Positions 7,385-16,004 of a stretch of 32,113 nucleotides of DNA are shown here, piece by piece. Source of the stretch: an uncultured Eubacteriales bacterium. Its GTDB lineage: Bacteria > Bacillota > Clostridia > Peptostreptococcales > Anaerovoracaceae. The stretch's first letter is position 1. Every line of letters begins with the position of its first letter. A program made the position numbers and the translations under genes. Location: positions 1 through 32,113 of the forward strand of contig ONJN01000072.1 in NCBI GenBank assembly GCA_900318155.1, read 5' to 3'. The notes under the pieces were generated by a model, which saw only the letters and a program-made list of their open reading frames with translations, ran no database searches and was not told the origin of the DNA.

Positions 7385-8926
7385 TTGAACACAAATGTGG
7401 CCGCCGTTTCTATGCGGGGCGTAACGAAACGATTTGGTGAAGTAGTTGCCAATGATAAAGTGGATCTGGACATCAACAAGGGTGAGATTCTTTCTCTTCT
7501 CGGCGAGAACGGGAGCGGCAAGACCACCCTGATGAATATGCTGTCCGGCCTCTATTTCCCGGATGAAGGGCAGATCTTTATTAACGGTGAGCAGGTTACC
7601 ATTGCGTCACCCAGAGAAGCTTATGATTACGGGATCGGTATGATTCATCAGCATTTTAAGCTGGTTGATGTATTTACTGCGGCAGAGAACATTGTACTCG
7701 GCCTTGATGAACCCGGAAAACTGGATCTGGAAAAAGCCGCGGAACGTATTCGCGAAATCTGTGACACCTATGGTTTTGACGTAGATCCTTATCAGAAAAT
7801 TTACGACATGTCTGTTTCGCAGAAGCAGACCGTTGAAATTGTCAAAGTACTTTACCGCGGCGCCGATATTCTGATCCTCGACGAGCCGACCGCGGTGCTG
7901 ACGCCGCAGGAGACTGACAGGCTCTTTACCATCCTCCGGAATATGAAGAGTGACGGGAAAGCAATCATTATCATTACGCATAAACTGCATGAGGTAGAAG
8001 CGATTTCCGACCGTGTCGCGATTCTCCGTAAAGGTCAGTTTATCGGCGTTGTAAAGACCAGTGAGACAGACGCGCAGGAAATGACCAACATGATGGTCGG
8101 ACATTCTGTGGAACTGAATATGGAACGACCGGAACCGGTTGACCCGAAGCCAAGGATCAAAGTCGATCATCTCACTGTGCGGTCAGCTGACGGCTTATTA
8201 AAACTGGACGATGTTTCCTTTGTCGCGAATTCCGGTGAAATACTGGGTATTGCCGGCATTTCCGGATGCGGACAAAAGGAGCTTCTGGAGGCGATTGCCG
8301 GGCTGCAGCCGGTTGAAAAAGGCAGTATACAGTATCTGGAGGACGACGGTACTCCGGAAGATCTGATCGGCAGGGATCCGCTGGAGATCGCCGCGCTCGG
8401 AGTTTCGTTATCCTTTGTCCCGGAGGACCGGCTGGGAATGGGACTCATCGCCAGCATGGATCTGACTGATAACATGATGCTTCGGTCCTATCGAAAAGGA
8501 AGGCCGTTTTTTGCGGATCGTAAGACCCCTCGGGCGTTGGCCAGAAAAGTTGTTGAAGCGCTGAACGTCAGCACCAGCAGCCTGACTACACCGGTGCGCA
8601 AACTTTCTGGAGGAAATGTTCAGAAAGTTCTTGTAGGACGTGAAATTGCGTCTTCACCGACTGTACTCCTTTCAGCGTACGTTGTCCGCGGTCTGGACAT
8701 TAATTCGTCTTATACGATCTATGATCTGATTAATAAACAGAAGAAAAAGGGTGTCGCCGTTATTTATGTAGGAGAAGATCTGGACGTGCTGCTGGAGCTG
8801 TGCGACCGGATTCTGGTTCTCTGCGACGGAAAGGTCAGCGGAATCGTTGATGGACGCACAGCGGAGAAGAATCAGGTAGGGTTAATGATGACAATGGTAG
8901 GAGGTGCAGCAAGTGAAGAAGAGTAA
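7385..8926 (+). CDS. Nucleoside ABC importer ATPase with tandem nucleotide-binding domains
   Basis: This is a two-domain ATPase of the YufO/NupA (RbsA-like) type that powers nucleoside uptake with the two permeases that follow. In the first domain Walker A is GENGSGKT (about 40-47) and Walker B ILILDEPT (about 162-169) followed by AVLTPQE. The second domain has GISGCGQKE in place of Walker A, as is usual in this family, and the signature LSGGNVQK. Its Walker B region reads SAYVVRGLD, where relatives carry a PTRGLD form. Start choice: the ATG at 7373 overlaps the AAAGGA ribosome site, so the in-frame TTG at 7385 (about 513 residues) is preferred; ATG 7373 would add four residues. The end overlaps the next gene by 14 bases. 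Confidence 0.92.
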   Translation: MNTNVAAVSMRGVTKRFGEVVANDKVDLDINKGEILSLLGENGSGKTTLMNMLSGLYFPDEGQIFINGEQVTIASPREAYDYGIGMIHQHFKLVDVFTAAENIVLGLDEPGKLDLEKAAERIREICDTYGFDVDPYQKIYDMSVSQKQTVEIVKVLYRGADILILDEPTAVLTPQETDRLFTILRNMKSDGKAIIIITHKLHEVEAISDRVAILRKGQFIGVVKTSETDAQEMTNMMVGHSVELNMERPEPVDPKPRIKVDHLTVRSADGLLKLDDVSFVANSGEILGIAGISGCGQKELLEAIAGLQPVEKGSIQYLEDDGTPEDLIGRDPLEIAALGVSLSFVPEDRLGMGLIASMDLTDNMMLRSYRKGRPFFADRKTPRALARKVVEALNVSTSSLTTPVRKLSGGNVQKVLVGREIASSPTVLLSAYVVRGLDINSSYTIYDLINKQKKKGVAVIYVGEDLDVLLELCDRILVLCDGKVSGIVDGRTAEKNQVGLMMTMVGGAASEEE

Positions 8927-10037
8927 TCGGGAGCCGTTTCTCCATATTACCAGGCGTAAGGAAATATACTTACAGTACAGATGGGGCATCCGAATTGTAT
9001 CCATCATTATTGCGCTGCTGGTATGCGCGCTTATCACGACCGCAGCGACTGGCCTGAATCCAATTGATGTGTACGGAACTATGCTGAACGGAGCGTTCGG
9101 ATCCACCCGGAAGATCTGGATTCTTCTGAAGGAGGCAGCGATCCTTTTGATCGTTTCCCTGGCACTTGCACCGGCTTTCCGGATGAAGTTCTGGAATCTG
9201 GGCGGTGAGGGCCAGATTCTTGTCGGCGCGCTCGCGACTTCGGCGTGTATGATCTACCTTGAGGGCCGTGTTCCGTCCAAACTCCTCATTCTGATTTGCC
9301 TCATCACAGCTGTTGCGGCAGGCGCGATCTGGGCGATGATTCCGGCATATTTCAAGGCAAAATCAAATACAAATGAAACATTGTTTACTTTGATGATGAA
9401 CTACGTAGCTATTCAGCTTGTCGCTTTTTTCATCATTGTCTGGGAAGTGCCGAAGGGTTCCGGAAAAGTCGGCATCATTAATCAGAATTCTCATGCCGGC
9501 TGGCTGCCGGTCATGGCCAACAACGACTACCTGCTGAATATTATCGTCGTTTTGCTGGTGACTATCTTTATCCATCATTTTATGCAGTACAGCAAGCATG
9601 GTTATGAACTGACGGTTGTTGGCGAAAGCCAGAATACAGCTCGTTATGTCGGCATTAAAGTAGAGAGAGTCATTATTAGGACGCTGTTCGTGTCCGGGGC
9701 GATCTGTGGTCTGACCGGTTTCCTTCTGGTAGCGGGAACTGACCATACCATCACGACGACGCTGGCGGGAGGCCGGGGTTTCCTTGGTGTAATGGTTGCC
9801 TGGCTGGCGCAGTTCAATGCGTGGGCCATGGCGCTGGTCAGTCTGCTTCTCGGTATTCTGTCGCGCGGAGCCAGTGAAATCTCTACGAATTATCAGCTTA
9901 ACCACGCCTTCGGAGATATTCTGACAGGAATCATTATATTCTTTATCATTGGAAGTGAGTTCTTTATTAACTATCAGGTCCACTTCCGCAAAAAGGATCA
10001 TGACAAGACCAGAGAGGAGGCTTCCGATCATGTTTAA
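8913..10037 (+). CDS. Nucleoside ABC importer permease, subunit 1
   Basis: A hydrophobic protein of 374 residues, of the BPD_transp_2 permease family (YufP/NupB-like). About eight to ten membrane segments are visible. The family-typical stretch FWNLGGEGQILVGA lies near residue 95, and ARYVGIKVER in a cytoplasmic loop. The start is the GTG at 8913, eight bases after a perfect AGGAGG at 8899-8904. An in-frame GTG at 8904 overlaps that ribosome site and is unlikely. The gene overlaps the ATPase gene by 14 bases and the second permease by 8 bases, so the three are translationally coupled. Confidence 0.92.
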   Translation: MKKSNREPFLHITRRKEIYLQYRWGIRIVSIIIALLVCALITTAATGLNPIDVYGTMLNGAFGSTRKIWILLKEAAILLIVSLALAPAFRMKFWNLGGEGQILVGALATSACMIYLEGRVPSKLLILICLITAVAAGAIWAMIPAYFKAKSNTNETLFTLMMNYVAIQLVAFFIIVWEVPKGSGKVGIINQNSHAGWLPVMANNDYLLNIIVVLLVTIFIHHFMQYSKHGYELTVVGESQNTARYVGIKVERVIIRTLFVSGAICGLTGFLLVAGTDHTITTTLAGGRGFLGVMVAWLAQFNAWAMALVSLLLGILSRGASEISTNYQLNHAFGDILTGIIIFFIIGSEFFINYQVHFRKKDHDKTREEASDHV

Positions 10038-11019
10038 TTTAGCAGTATTTATCCAGCGGGCGGTCGTACAAAGTATTCCGCTGCTTCTGGGCTGTACCGG
10101 CGAAACACTCACAGAAAAAGCGGGAAGTCTGAATCTCGGCATTCCGGGCGTTATGTACGTCGGCGCGATCAGCGGCGTCATCGGCTCTTTTGCATATGAA
10201 CAAAGCTGCAGTGCCAATGTCAATCCGGCACTGGCGATTCTCGTTCCGCTGCTGTCCTGCCTGCTCGGTTCCCTGTTGATGGGTTTGCTTTTCGCGTTTC
10301 TCACAGTTTCCCTGCGAGTAAACCAGAACGTGACCGGACTGGCCATGACGACCTTTGGCGTCGGGTTCGGCAACTTTTTTGGCGGTTCTCTGATCAAGCT
10401 GACCGGAAGTGACGTACCTTCCATCGCTCTTTCCGCGACGAGTCACTATTTCAGCAAAACGCTGCCGTTTGCCCATAATCTGGGCTGGTTCGGAAAAGTA
10501 TTCCTGTCCTACGGCTTTCTGGCTTATACCGCAATCGTGATTGCGATCATTGCTGCTTATGTACTTACCCGAACGCGTGTCGGACTGAATCTCCGCGCTG
10601 TCGGAGAAAATCCGGCGACCGCGGACGCGGCGGGCATCAATATCACAAAATATAAATATCTGGCGATCTGCATCGGAAGTATAATTGCCGGACTCGGTGG
10701 TCTTTATTATGTCATGGACTACGCCAGCGGCGTCTGGTCCAACAACGCGTTCGGCGACCGCGGATGGCTGGCGATCGCGCTGGTAATTTTCACCCTTTGG
10801 CGGCCGAACATCGCAATTTTCGCATCGATTCTCTTTGGAGGACTATACATTCTGTACCTGTTCATTCCGTCAGGACACTACCCTGCGGTCAAAGAGCTTT
10901 ACAAGATGTTGCCATATATTGTTACAATCATTGTGCTGGTCATCACCGGCATGCGTAATAAACCGGAGAATCAGCCGCCGGCTGGTCTGGGGCTGCCGTA
11001 CTTCCGGGAAGACCGGTGA
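10030..11019 (+). CDS. Nucleoside ABC importer permease, subunit 2
   Basis: A 329-residue integral membrane protein and the second permease of the importer (YufQ/NupC-like). Typical segments are GETLTEKAGSLNLGI near the N terminus and LRAVGENPATADAAGI in the coupling loop. The ATG at 10030 follows GAGAGGAGG by a normal distance and overlaps the end of subunit 1. A longer in-frame ORF reaches back to 9949, but that would run deep inside the previous gene with no ribosome site. The pair forms the membrane channel through which nucleosides delivered by the BMP lipoprotein pass. Confidence 0.92.
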   Translation: MFNLAVFIQRAVVQSIPLLLGCTGETLTEKAGSLNLGIPGVMYVGAISGVIGSFAYEQSCSANVNPALAILVPLLSCLLGSLLMGLLFAFLTVSLRVNQNVTGLAMTTFGVGFGNFFGGSLIKLTGSDVPSIALSATSHYFSKTLPFAHNLGWFGKVFLSYGFLAYTAIVIAIIAAYVLTRTRVGLNLRAVGENPATADAAGINITKYKYLAICIGSIIAGLGGLYYVMDYASGVWSNNAFGDRGWLAIALVIFTLWRPNIAIFASILFGGLYILYLFIPSGHYPAVKELYKMLPYIVTIIVLVITGMRNKPENQPPAGLGLPYFREDR

Positions 11020-11071
11020 CGGAAGGCGTTGTAGGTACGGTTAAACAGATTACGGAAGGAACAGAGGTATT

Positions 11072-12139
11072 ATGGAAGGGACAAAAAAGACACGTTTGGA
11101 GGTCATCAGACTTTCAGAAGATGAAAAAAGTGTTATTATTCTGGATCAGACCAGACTGCCGAATCATGAGGAATATTTTACAATCAGCGACGCGGAGAGC
11201 GCCTGGAACGCGATCAAGCTTCTTCAGGTACGCGGCGCGCCGGCGATCGGCGTTTTTGCGGGCTATGCGATGTATATGCTGGCCCAGAAAATGACAGAGA
11301 AACCTTTTGACGAATTTAAAGAAGAATTCCGGGAACAGGCGAGGTATCTGAACAGTTCAAGGCCGACGGCGGTTAACCTTTCCTGGGCGCTGAAGCGCCA
11401 GGTCGCGCTCGTAGACAGCTATGACGGGACCGAAACAGCGGAGATCGTCCGGATGGTCGGAGAAGAGGCCGCGAAAATCGATGATGAAAACGCGGAAATG
11501 TCGCGCAGAATCGCAGAGCATGGGGTGACGCTCGTCAAAGACGGCGACGGCATTTTGACGCACTGCAACGCGGGGTATCTGGCCTGCCTGGGGTACGGCA
11601 CGGCGACCGCGCCGATATACTACGGTACGGAACAGGGGATGAAATTCCATGTTTTTTCCGATGAAACAAGACCGCTCCTGCAGGGCGCGCGGCTCACGTC
11701 GTATGAACTCGCGAGGGCCGGCATCGATGTTACGCTGATTTGTGACAGTATGGCTTCGATCGTCATGAAGAGCGGGGCTGTTGATGCGGTTTTTGTCGGT
11801 TGTGACCGCATTGCGGCCAATGGAGACTTTGCCAATAAAATCGGAACATCCGGCGTCGCGATTCTCGCGAAGCACTACGGCATTCCGTTTTACACGCTCG
11901 GGCCTTCGTCAACGATTGATTTTGATACGCCGACAGGAGATGATATCCACATCGAGGAGCGCGATCCGAGGGAGATTAAAGAAATGTGGTACAGTGAACC
12001 AATGGCTCTGGAAGAGGTGCACAGCTACAATCCGTCCTTTGACGTTACTGACCATGAACTTGTCACAGGCATCGTCACAGAGAATGGCATTGCCTGGCCG
12101 CCGTTTGAGGAAAATCTGAAGAAACTGAACATGAAATAA
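11072..12139 (+). CDS. mtnA: Methylthioribose-1-phosphate isomerase family protein (MtnA)
   Basis: The 355-residue product belongs to the aldose-ketose isomerase family that includes MtnA and archaeal ribose-1,5-bisphosphate isomerase. Visible motifs are RGAPAIG (54-60), the catalytic-type cysteine in HCNAG (C165), the acid D245 in VGCDRIAANGD, and the C-terminal PSSTIDFDTPTGDDI. MtnA converts 5-methylthioribose 1-phosphate to the ribulose form in methionine salvage. No other methionine-salvage gene (mtnB, mtnC, mtnD, mtnK) is present in the window. The gene sits instead between a nucleoside importer and a nucleoside phosphorylase, so the real substrate may be the sugar-1-phosphate made by DeoD. 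That is inference. The gap to deoD contains the palindrome CCGCCTGCAGGCGG at 12155-12168, without a T run. Confidence 0.9.
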   Translation: MEGTKKTRLEVIRLSEDEKSVIILDQTRLPNHEEYFTISDAESAWNAIKLLQVRGAPAIGVFAGYAMYMLAQKMTEKPFDEFKEEFREQARYLNSSRPTAVNLSWALKRQVALVDSYDGTETAEIVRMVGEEAAKIDDENAEMSRRIAEHGVTLVKDGDGILTHCNAGYLACLGYGTATAPIYYGTEQGMKFHVFSDETRPLLQGARLTSYELARAGIDVTLICDSMASIVMKSGAVDAVFVGCDRIAANGDFANKIGTSGVAILAKHYGIPFYTLGPSSTIDFDTPTGDDIHIEERDPREIKEMWYSEPMALEEVHSYNPSFDVTDHELVTGIVTENGIAWPPFEENLKKLNMK

Positions 12140-12206
12140 CAGCCGCCCGGCGCACCGCCTGCAGGCGGCACCCGCTTGTGCTGTAAATAAAGAAAGGATC
12201 AGAGAA

Positions 12207-12932
12207 ATGACTGTTAAAGAAAGTATTTCCGCATGCATTGCTGTAAAAGATGAACTTGCCAAAGTTGTGCTGATGCCGGGTGACCCGCTTCGTGCCAAAG
12301 CAGTTGCGGACAATTATCTGACCGACGTTGTCTGCTTTAACGACACGAGAAACATGCTCGGATACACCGGTACTTATAAGGACAAAAGGATTTCAGTCAT
12401 GGGACATGGCATGGGTGTTCCGTCGATGGGTATCTACGCGCACGAACTTTACACACAATTTGATGTTGATGCGATTATCCGAATCGGCTCCGCCGGCGGG
12501 CTCGATATGGACGTAGACGCCAAAGACATCGTCATCGCGATGGCTGCTTCGACGAATTCCGGCTATGGAGATGCGTACGGCATTCCGGGCCAGCTCGCTG
12601 CCTGCGCGGACTTTGATATGCTGGAAGAAGCCGTTAAGCATGCCAGAGCAAAAGACGTCAAATATAAAGTAGGAAAAGTTTATACGTCCGACTTTTTCTA
12701 TTATCCGCAGCCGGATATCAATGAAAAGCTGCGCGATTTCGGCCATCTGGCGGTAGAAATGGAAACAGCAGGCCTTTACTGGACTGCCTGCGCCGACAGA
12801 AAGAAAGCGGTATCGATTCTTTCGATCTCCGATCATTTATTCAAACCAGTCGCGCTGACAGCTGAAGAAAGACAGAACAGCTTCACGGATATGATGGAAA
12901 TTGCGCTGGACACAGGGATTGCTTTTATATAA
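12207..12932 (+). CDS. deoD: Purine nucleoside phosphorylase, hexameric (DeoD) type
   Basis: This 241-residue enzyme splits purine nucleosides with phosphate into base and (deoxy)ribose 1-phosphate. It keeps VVLMPGDPLRAK (20-31), VMGHGMGVPS (64-73), the substrate motif VEMETAGLY (183-191), and the catalytic Asp in ISDHL (D209) with its partner Arg (R222). One point is odd. The N-terminal His of the E. coli enzyme (His4, in the TPHI motif), which reaches the 5' side of the nucleoside in the neighbouring subunit, appears to be Cys (C10) here. That could change preference at the 5' position and would fit the mtnA neighbour. The ribosome site AAAGGA lies before the ATG at 12207. It is the last gene of the purine salvage operon. 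Confidence 0.93.
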   Translation: MTVKESISACIAVKDELAKVVLMPGDPLRAKAVADNYLTDVVCFNDTRNMLGYTGTYKDKRISVMGHGMGVPSMGIYAHELYTQFDVDAIIRIGSAGGLDMDVDAKDIVIAMAASTNSGYGDAYGIPGQLAACADFDMLEEAVKHARAKDVKYKVGKVYTSDFFYYPQPDINEKLRDFGHLAVEMETAGLYWTACADRKKAVSILSISDHLFKPVALTAEERQNSFTDMMEIALDTGIAFI

Positions 12933-13040
12933 GATGTGTTGCCAGGCGTAACCGGGCCCGGCACCGTTGTATTTACAGGGTGGTCGGATTCCGGGCGGCA
13001 TAGAGAGACGATGATTGCTTTGTCCGGAAAGGAGCGGATT

Positions 13041-14345
13041 ATGTCAGAGAGGAAAAGCTTTGAAGAGATCATGAATGAAATTACCGGTGGATTGACAGGG
13101 GACGCTGATCAGGATGTCGCTTATCTGCAGGAGCAGATGGCGCGGTACAGCGGGCACGAGATGGGGAAGGAAGTGTCCCGTGCCTGCGGCCGTATGATGT
13201 TCGAGATTATTCCGGACGAGAATAAAGATGAATTCAGCCGGGCGGTCGGAAATAGTCAGAAAGCGATGAATACGGCTTTTAGTGAAGCGAAATATCGCAT
13301 ATATAAAAAGGATTACGATAAAGCGCTGGATATTCTGGAAGCGATCATCACAAACATCGAAAGTTCTGATATGTACGACAATGATTCACTGAGCGAGTAT
13401 TACACCTTTTCCGATTCTTTTGAGAAGGTACTGTATGAGATCAACAGCGGGACAAAAAAAGAAGTGCATGAAGTGCCGGTGCCTTTTTCCGAAATTTATC
13501 GGACGTACGGCAGCCTTCTCACTGAACTTGAGCGGTATGAAGAGGCGCAGGCGGCAATGGAAAAGGCACGGCGCTGGAATCCTACGAACGCGAAGATAGC
13601 TTTTGCGTACGCGAATCTGATGAAAATTACCGGCGATCTGGACCGGTTTTATGAACTGACAAAGGAAATCTTCGGCTTTGCTTACACGTCGAACGCGGTT
13701 GCGCGGTGTTACCGGAATCTGGGGTATTTCTTTTCGAAGAAGGAATTGTATAAAGAATCGATTGGCTGCTACCTGATGAGCCTCGAATATGATCCCATGT
13801 CAAGGAGCGGCCGGTCGGAGCTCTTTAATATTATGGAAATGACAAAAGGCGACGTGGTGGATCCGACGCTCGACGAACTGAAGGAATACGGGGAAGCGTA
13901 CGGGTTTCCGATTGGCCCGGATCCGAATGTCGTCAGTCTCGCTTACGCCCTTGGAAAAAGGTTTGTTGACGAAAGAGATTTTGAGCTCGCGGAGTATTTT
14001 CTGAATATTGCTTATGAATTATCCGGCGATACGGATATCAAAATGATGATCGATACGCTGCCGGGTAAAGGGCCCGCCGGCATGGGAAGCCCGGACAGTT
14101 TTGGCAGGCCGGGCGGATTCGGCAGTTCCGGTGATTTCGGCAGTTTTGGCAGTTTTGGCGCGTTCGGCGGATCGGGCGGATTTGGCGGTGATGGTTCGGA
14201 ACAAAGCGGAACTTCAGAGATATTTTCTCAGGAAACCGGTAATAATGACGATGATGATGCCGAATTAGGTGATATCGCAGAACTTGCGGAGCTTTTCGGC
14301 TTTGGCGGCGGATTCGGCGGCGATGGCGGCGGACTCCTGAGCTGA
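13041..14345 (+). CDS. TPR-repeat protein with Gly/Phe-rich low-complexity tail
   Basis: A 434-residue protein without a recognised function. The N-terminal part is acidic and helical. Tetratricopeptide-like helical pairs occupy about residues 80-105, 150-185, 187-212 and 220-255, with typical spacing such as ELERYEEAQAAMEKARRWNP and YKESIGCYLMSLEYDP. From about 342 the chain becomes low complexity. It has repeated FG, GSFG and GGFG units to 384, then an acidic NNDDDD stretch and an FGFGGGFGGDGGG ending. The start is the ATG at 13041, six bases after AAAGGAG; an in-frame ATG at 12936 has no ribosome site. TPR proteins are scaffolds; the tail may mediate self-association. It is co-oriented with the purine operon but 108 bases downstream. 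Confidence 0.8.
   Translation: MSERKSFEEIMNEITGGLTGDADQDVAYLQEQMARYSGHEMGKEVSRACGRMMFEIIPDENKDEFSRAVGNSQKAMNTAFSEAKYRIYKKDYDKALDILEAIITNIESSDMYDNDSLSEYYTFSDSFEKVLYEINSGTKKEVHEVPVPFSEIYRTYGSLLTELERYEEAQAAMEKARRWNPTNAKIAFAYANLMKITGDLDRFYELTKEIFGFAYTSNAVARCYRNLGYFFSKKELYKESIGCYLMSLEYDPMSRSGRSELFNIMEMTKGDVVDPTLDELKEYGEAYGFPIGPDPNVVSLAYALGKRFVDERDFELAEYFLNIAYELSGDTDIKMMIDTLPGKGPAGMGSPDSFGRPGGFGSSGDFGSFGSFGAFGGSGGFGGDGSEQSGTSEIFSQETGNNDDDDAELGDIAELAELFGFGGGFGGDGGGLLS
14091..14198 (+). repeat. In-frame degenerate GGC-TTT type tandem repeat coding for FG/GSFG units
   Basis: Short units built around TTTGGCAG and TTCGGCGG recur in phase through this stretch of the TPR gene. They encode the FG, SFG and GGFG run at about residues 351-386. 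The units are imperfect, so this is an old or slippage-modified repeat. Confidence 0.6.
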
Positions 14346-14457
14346 GACGGCAGTCAGCGGCGCACGGCTTTTATGCTGACCGCGCAACAGCCTGTCAGCC
14401 GCTTTGTAATCAGAATAAACAGAATTATCTTACAGAAAAAATGGAGGGGTATTACTC

Positions 14458-15924
14458 GTGGAAAAGAAAAACTCATGGCTTAAGTATTCGCAGGAACAGC
14501 TCGCGGAATGCGATGAATTCTGCAAAGGTTATATCAATTTTCTCTCTGAAGGAAAGACGGAAAGGGAATGCACAGAAATCATCCGAAAAGAAATCGAGGA
14601 AGCCGGATATGAAGATCTCGACGATTACATCGCGGGTGGCAAGGCGTTGAAGCCCGGCGATAAAGTCTATCGTGTCAATATGGGCAAGGGCGTTATCATG
14701 TTCAATATCGGCGACGAACCGATTGAAAACGGTATGAATATTCTCGGCGCGCACATTGATTCGCCGCGTCTCGATGTGAAGCTCAATCCGTTGTACGAGG
14801 ATGGCGGATTTGCGTACCTTGACACGCATTACTATGGCGGAATCAAGAAATATCAGTGGGTCACGCTGCCGCTCGCCCTGCATGGCGTTTTCGTGAAAAA
14901 AGACGGAACAAAGGTCAGCCTCAGCATCGGCGAAAAACCGGATGATCCGGTTTTCTTTGTCTCCGATCTGCTCGTGCATCTTGCTCAGGAGCAGCTCACA
15001 AAGAAAGCGGTTAAGGTCATCGAAGGCGAGGCACTGGACCTGATATTCGGCAGCCGCCCGATAAAAATCGATCGTGACGGTGCAGATGACAATGGTTCCA
15101 CTAAAGACACGGATGCCGGAGTTAAATCCGAAAAAGATCCGGCCGTACAGGCTGCTGACGCCGTCAGGAAGGGCGTGCTTGAGATCCTGAAAAACAGTTA
15201 CTGTGTGGAAGAAGAAGACTTCCTCTCCGCAGAGCTGGAAATCGTTCCGGCCGGCAGAGCCAGAGAGGCCGGCCTCGACCGGAGCATGATTCTTTCATAC
15301 GGCCAGGATGACCGTGTCTGCGCTTACTCATCTTATAAAGCCATGCTGAATGTTGAAAAAGTCAGCCGCACATCCTGCTGCATTCTCGTGGATAAGGAAG
15401 AAATCGGCAGTGTAGGCGCGACCGGCATGCGGTCCGTGTTCTTTGAGAACAGTGTGGCCGAAGTGCTGGAACTCCTCGGGTGGAGCGGCGAACTCACGCT
15501 GCGCAGATGCCTGGCAGCGTGCAACATGCTTTCATCCGACGTCAGCAGCGCCTTTGACCCGTTGTATGCGGGGAGCTTTGATAAAAAAAATGTCGCCTAT
15601 CTGGGCTGCGGCATGGTATTCAATAAATTTACAGGCGCGCGCGGTAAATCCGGATCCAACGACGCCAATGCGGAATACGTCGCAATGCTGAGAGATATTT
15701 TTGACAAAGAAGATGTCAACTTTCAGATGGCAGAACTCGGTAAGGTCGACCTGGGCGGCGGCGGAACAATTGCTTACATTCTGGCGCTTTACGGAATGAA
15801 TGTGATCGACAGCGGCGTGGCCGTGCTGAACATGCACGCTCCGTGGGAAGCGACGAGCAAAGCGGATGTATTTGAAACAAAGAGAGGCTATGAAGCGTTT
15901 CTGAAAAACGCGGTCAGGCTCTGA
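14458..15924 (+). CDS. M18 family aminopeptidase
   Basis: This 488-residue cytoplasmic metallo-aminopeptidase belongs to the family that includes aspartyl aminopeptidase. The zinc motif GAHIDSPRLD lies at 97-106 (H99, D101). DDRVCAY, the catalytic glutamates in VDKEEIGSVG, and the C-terminal ligand in HAPWEATSKAD are all present. Between about 203 and 235 it carries a polar low-complexity insert (DGADDNGSTKDTD region) before a LEIL helix. The start is the GTG at 14458, eight bases after GGAGGGG at 14443-14449; the ATG at 14441 is out of frame and inside the ribosome site. Its likely role is final digestion of peptides. No operon partner is evident. Confidence 0.93.
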   Translation: MEKKNSWLKYSQEQLAECDEFCKGYINFLSEGKTERECTEIIRKEIEEAGYEDLDDYIAGGKALKPGDKVYRVNMGKGVIMFNIGDEPIENGMNILGAHIDSPRLDVKLNPLYEDGGFAYLDTHYYGGIKKYQWVTLPLALHGVFVKKDGTKVSLSIGEKPDDPVFFVSDLLVHLAQEQLTKKAVKVIEGEALDLIFGSRPIKIDRDGADDNGSTKDTDAGVKSEKDPAVQAADAVRKGVLEILKNSYCVEEEDFLSAELEIVPAGRAREAGLDRSMILSYGQDDRVCAYSSYKAMLNVEKVSRTSCCILVDKEEIGSVGATGMRSVFFENSVAEVLELLGWSGELTLRRCLAACNMLSSDVSSAFDPLYAGSFDKKNVAYLGCGMVFNKFTGARGKSGSNDANAEYVAMLRDIFDKEDVNFQMAELGKVDLGGGGTIAYILALYGMNVIDSGVAVLNMHAPWEATSKADVFETKRGYEAFLKNAVRL

Positions 15925-16004
15925 TCTTCTAAATTTTCTTTTTGTTTGCCGGCCGGCGGCAGGTGAAAAGCCGGTATATATGAAGATACAGAATGGGGGA
16001 AAAG

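Noticed and set aside
9363..10424. Long minus-strand open frame (353 codons) across the permease genes
   Set aside because: It is antisense to two clear permeases with overlapping, ribosome-site-supported starts; it is a shadow of GC-rich coding sequence.
12950..12959. Palindrome CCGGGCCCGG between deoD and the TPR gene
   Set aside because: No T run and no loop space, so it is not a terminator; too short to call an operator.
14346..14400. Possible terminator after the TPR gene (AGCGGC with GCCGCT)
   Set aside because: The loop would be about 40 bases, and only a short TTT follows, so it is weak.
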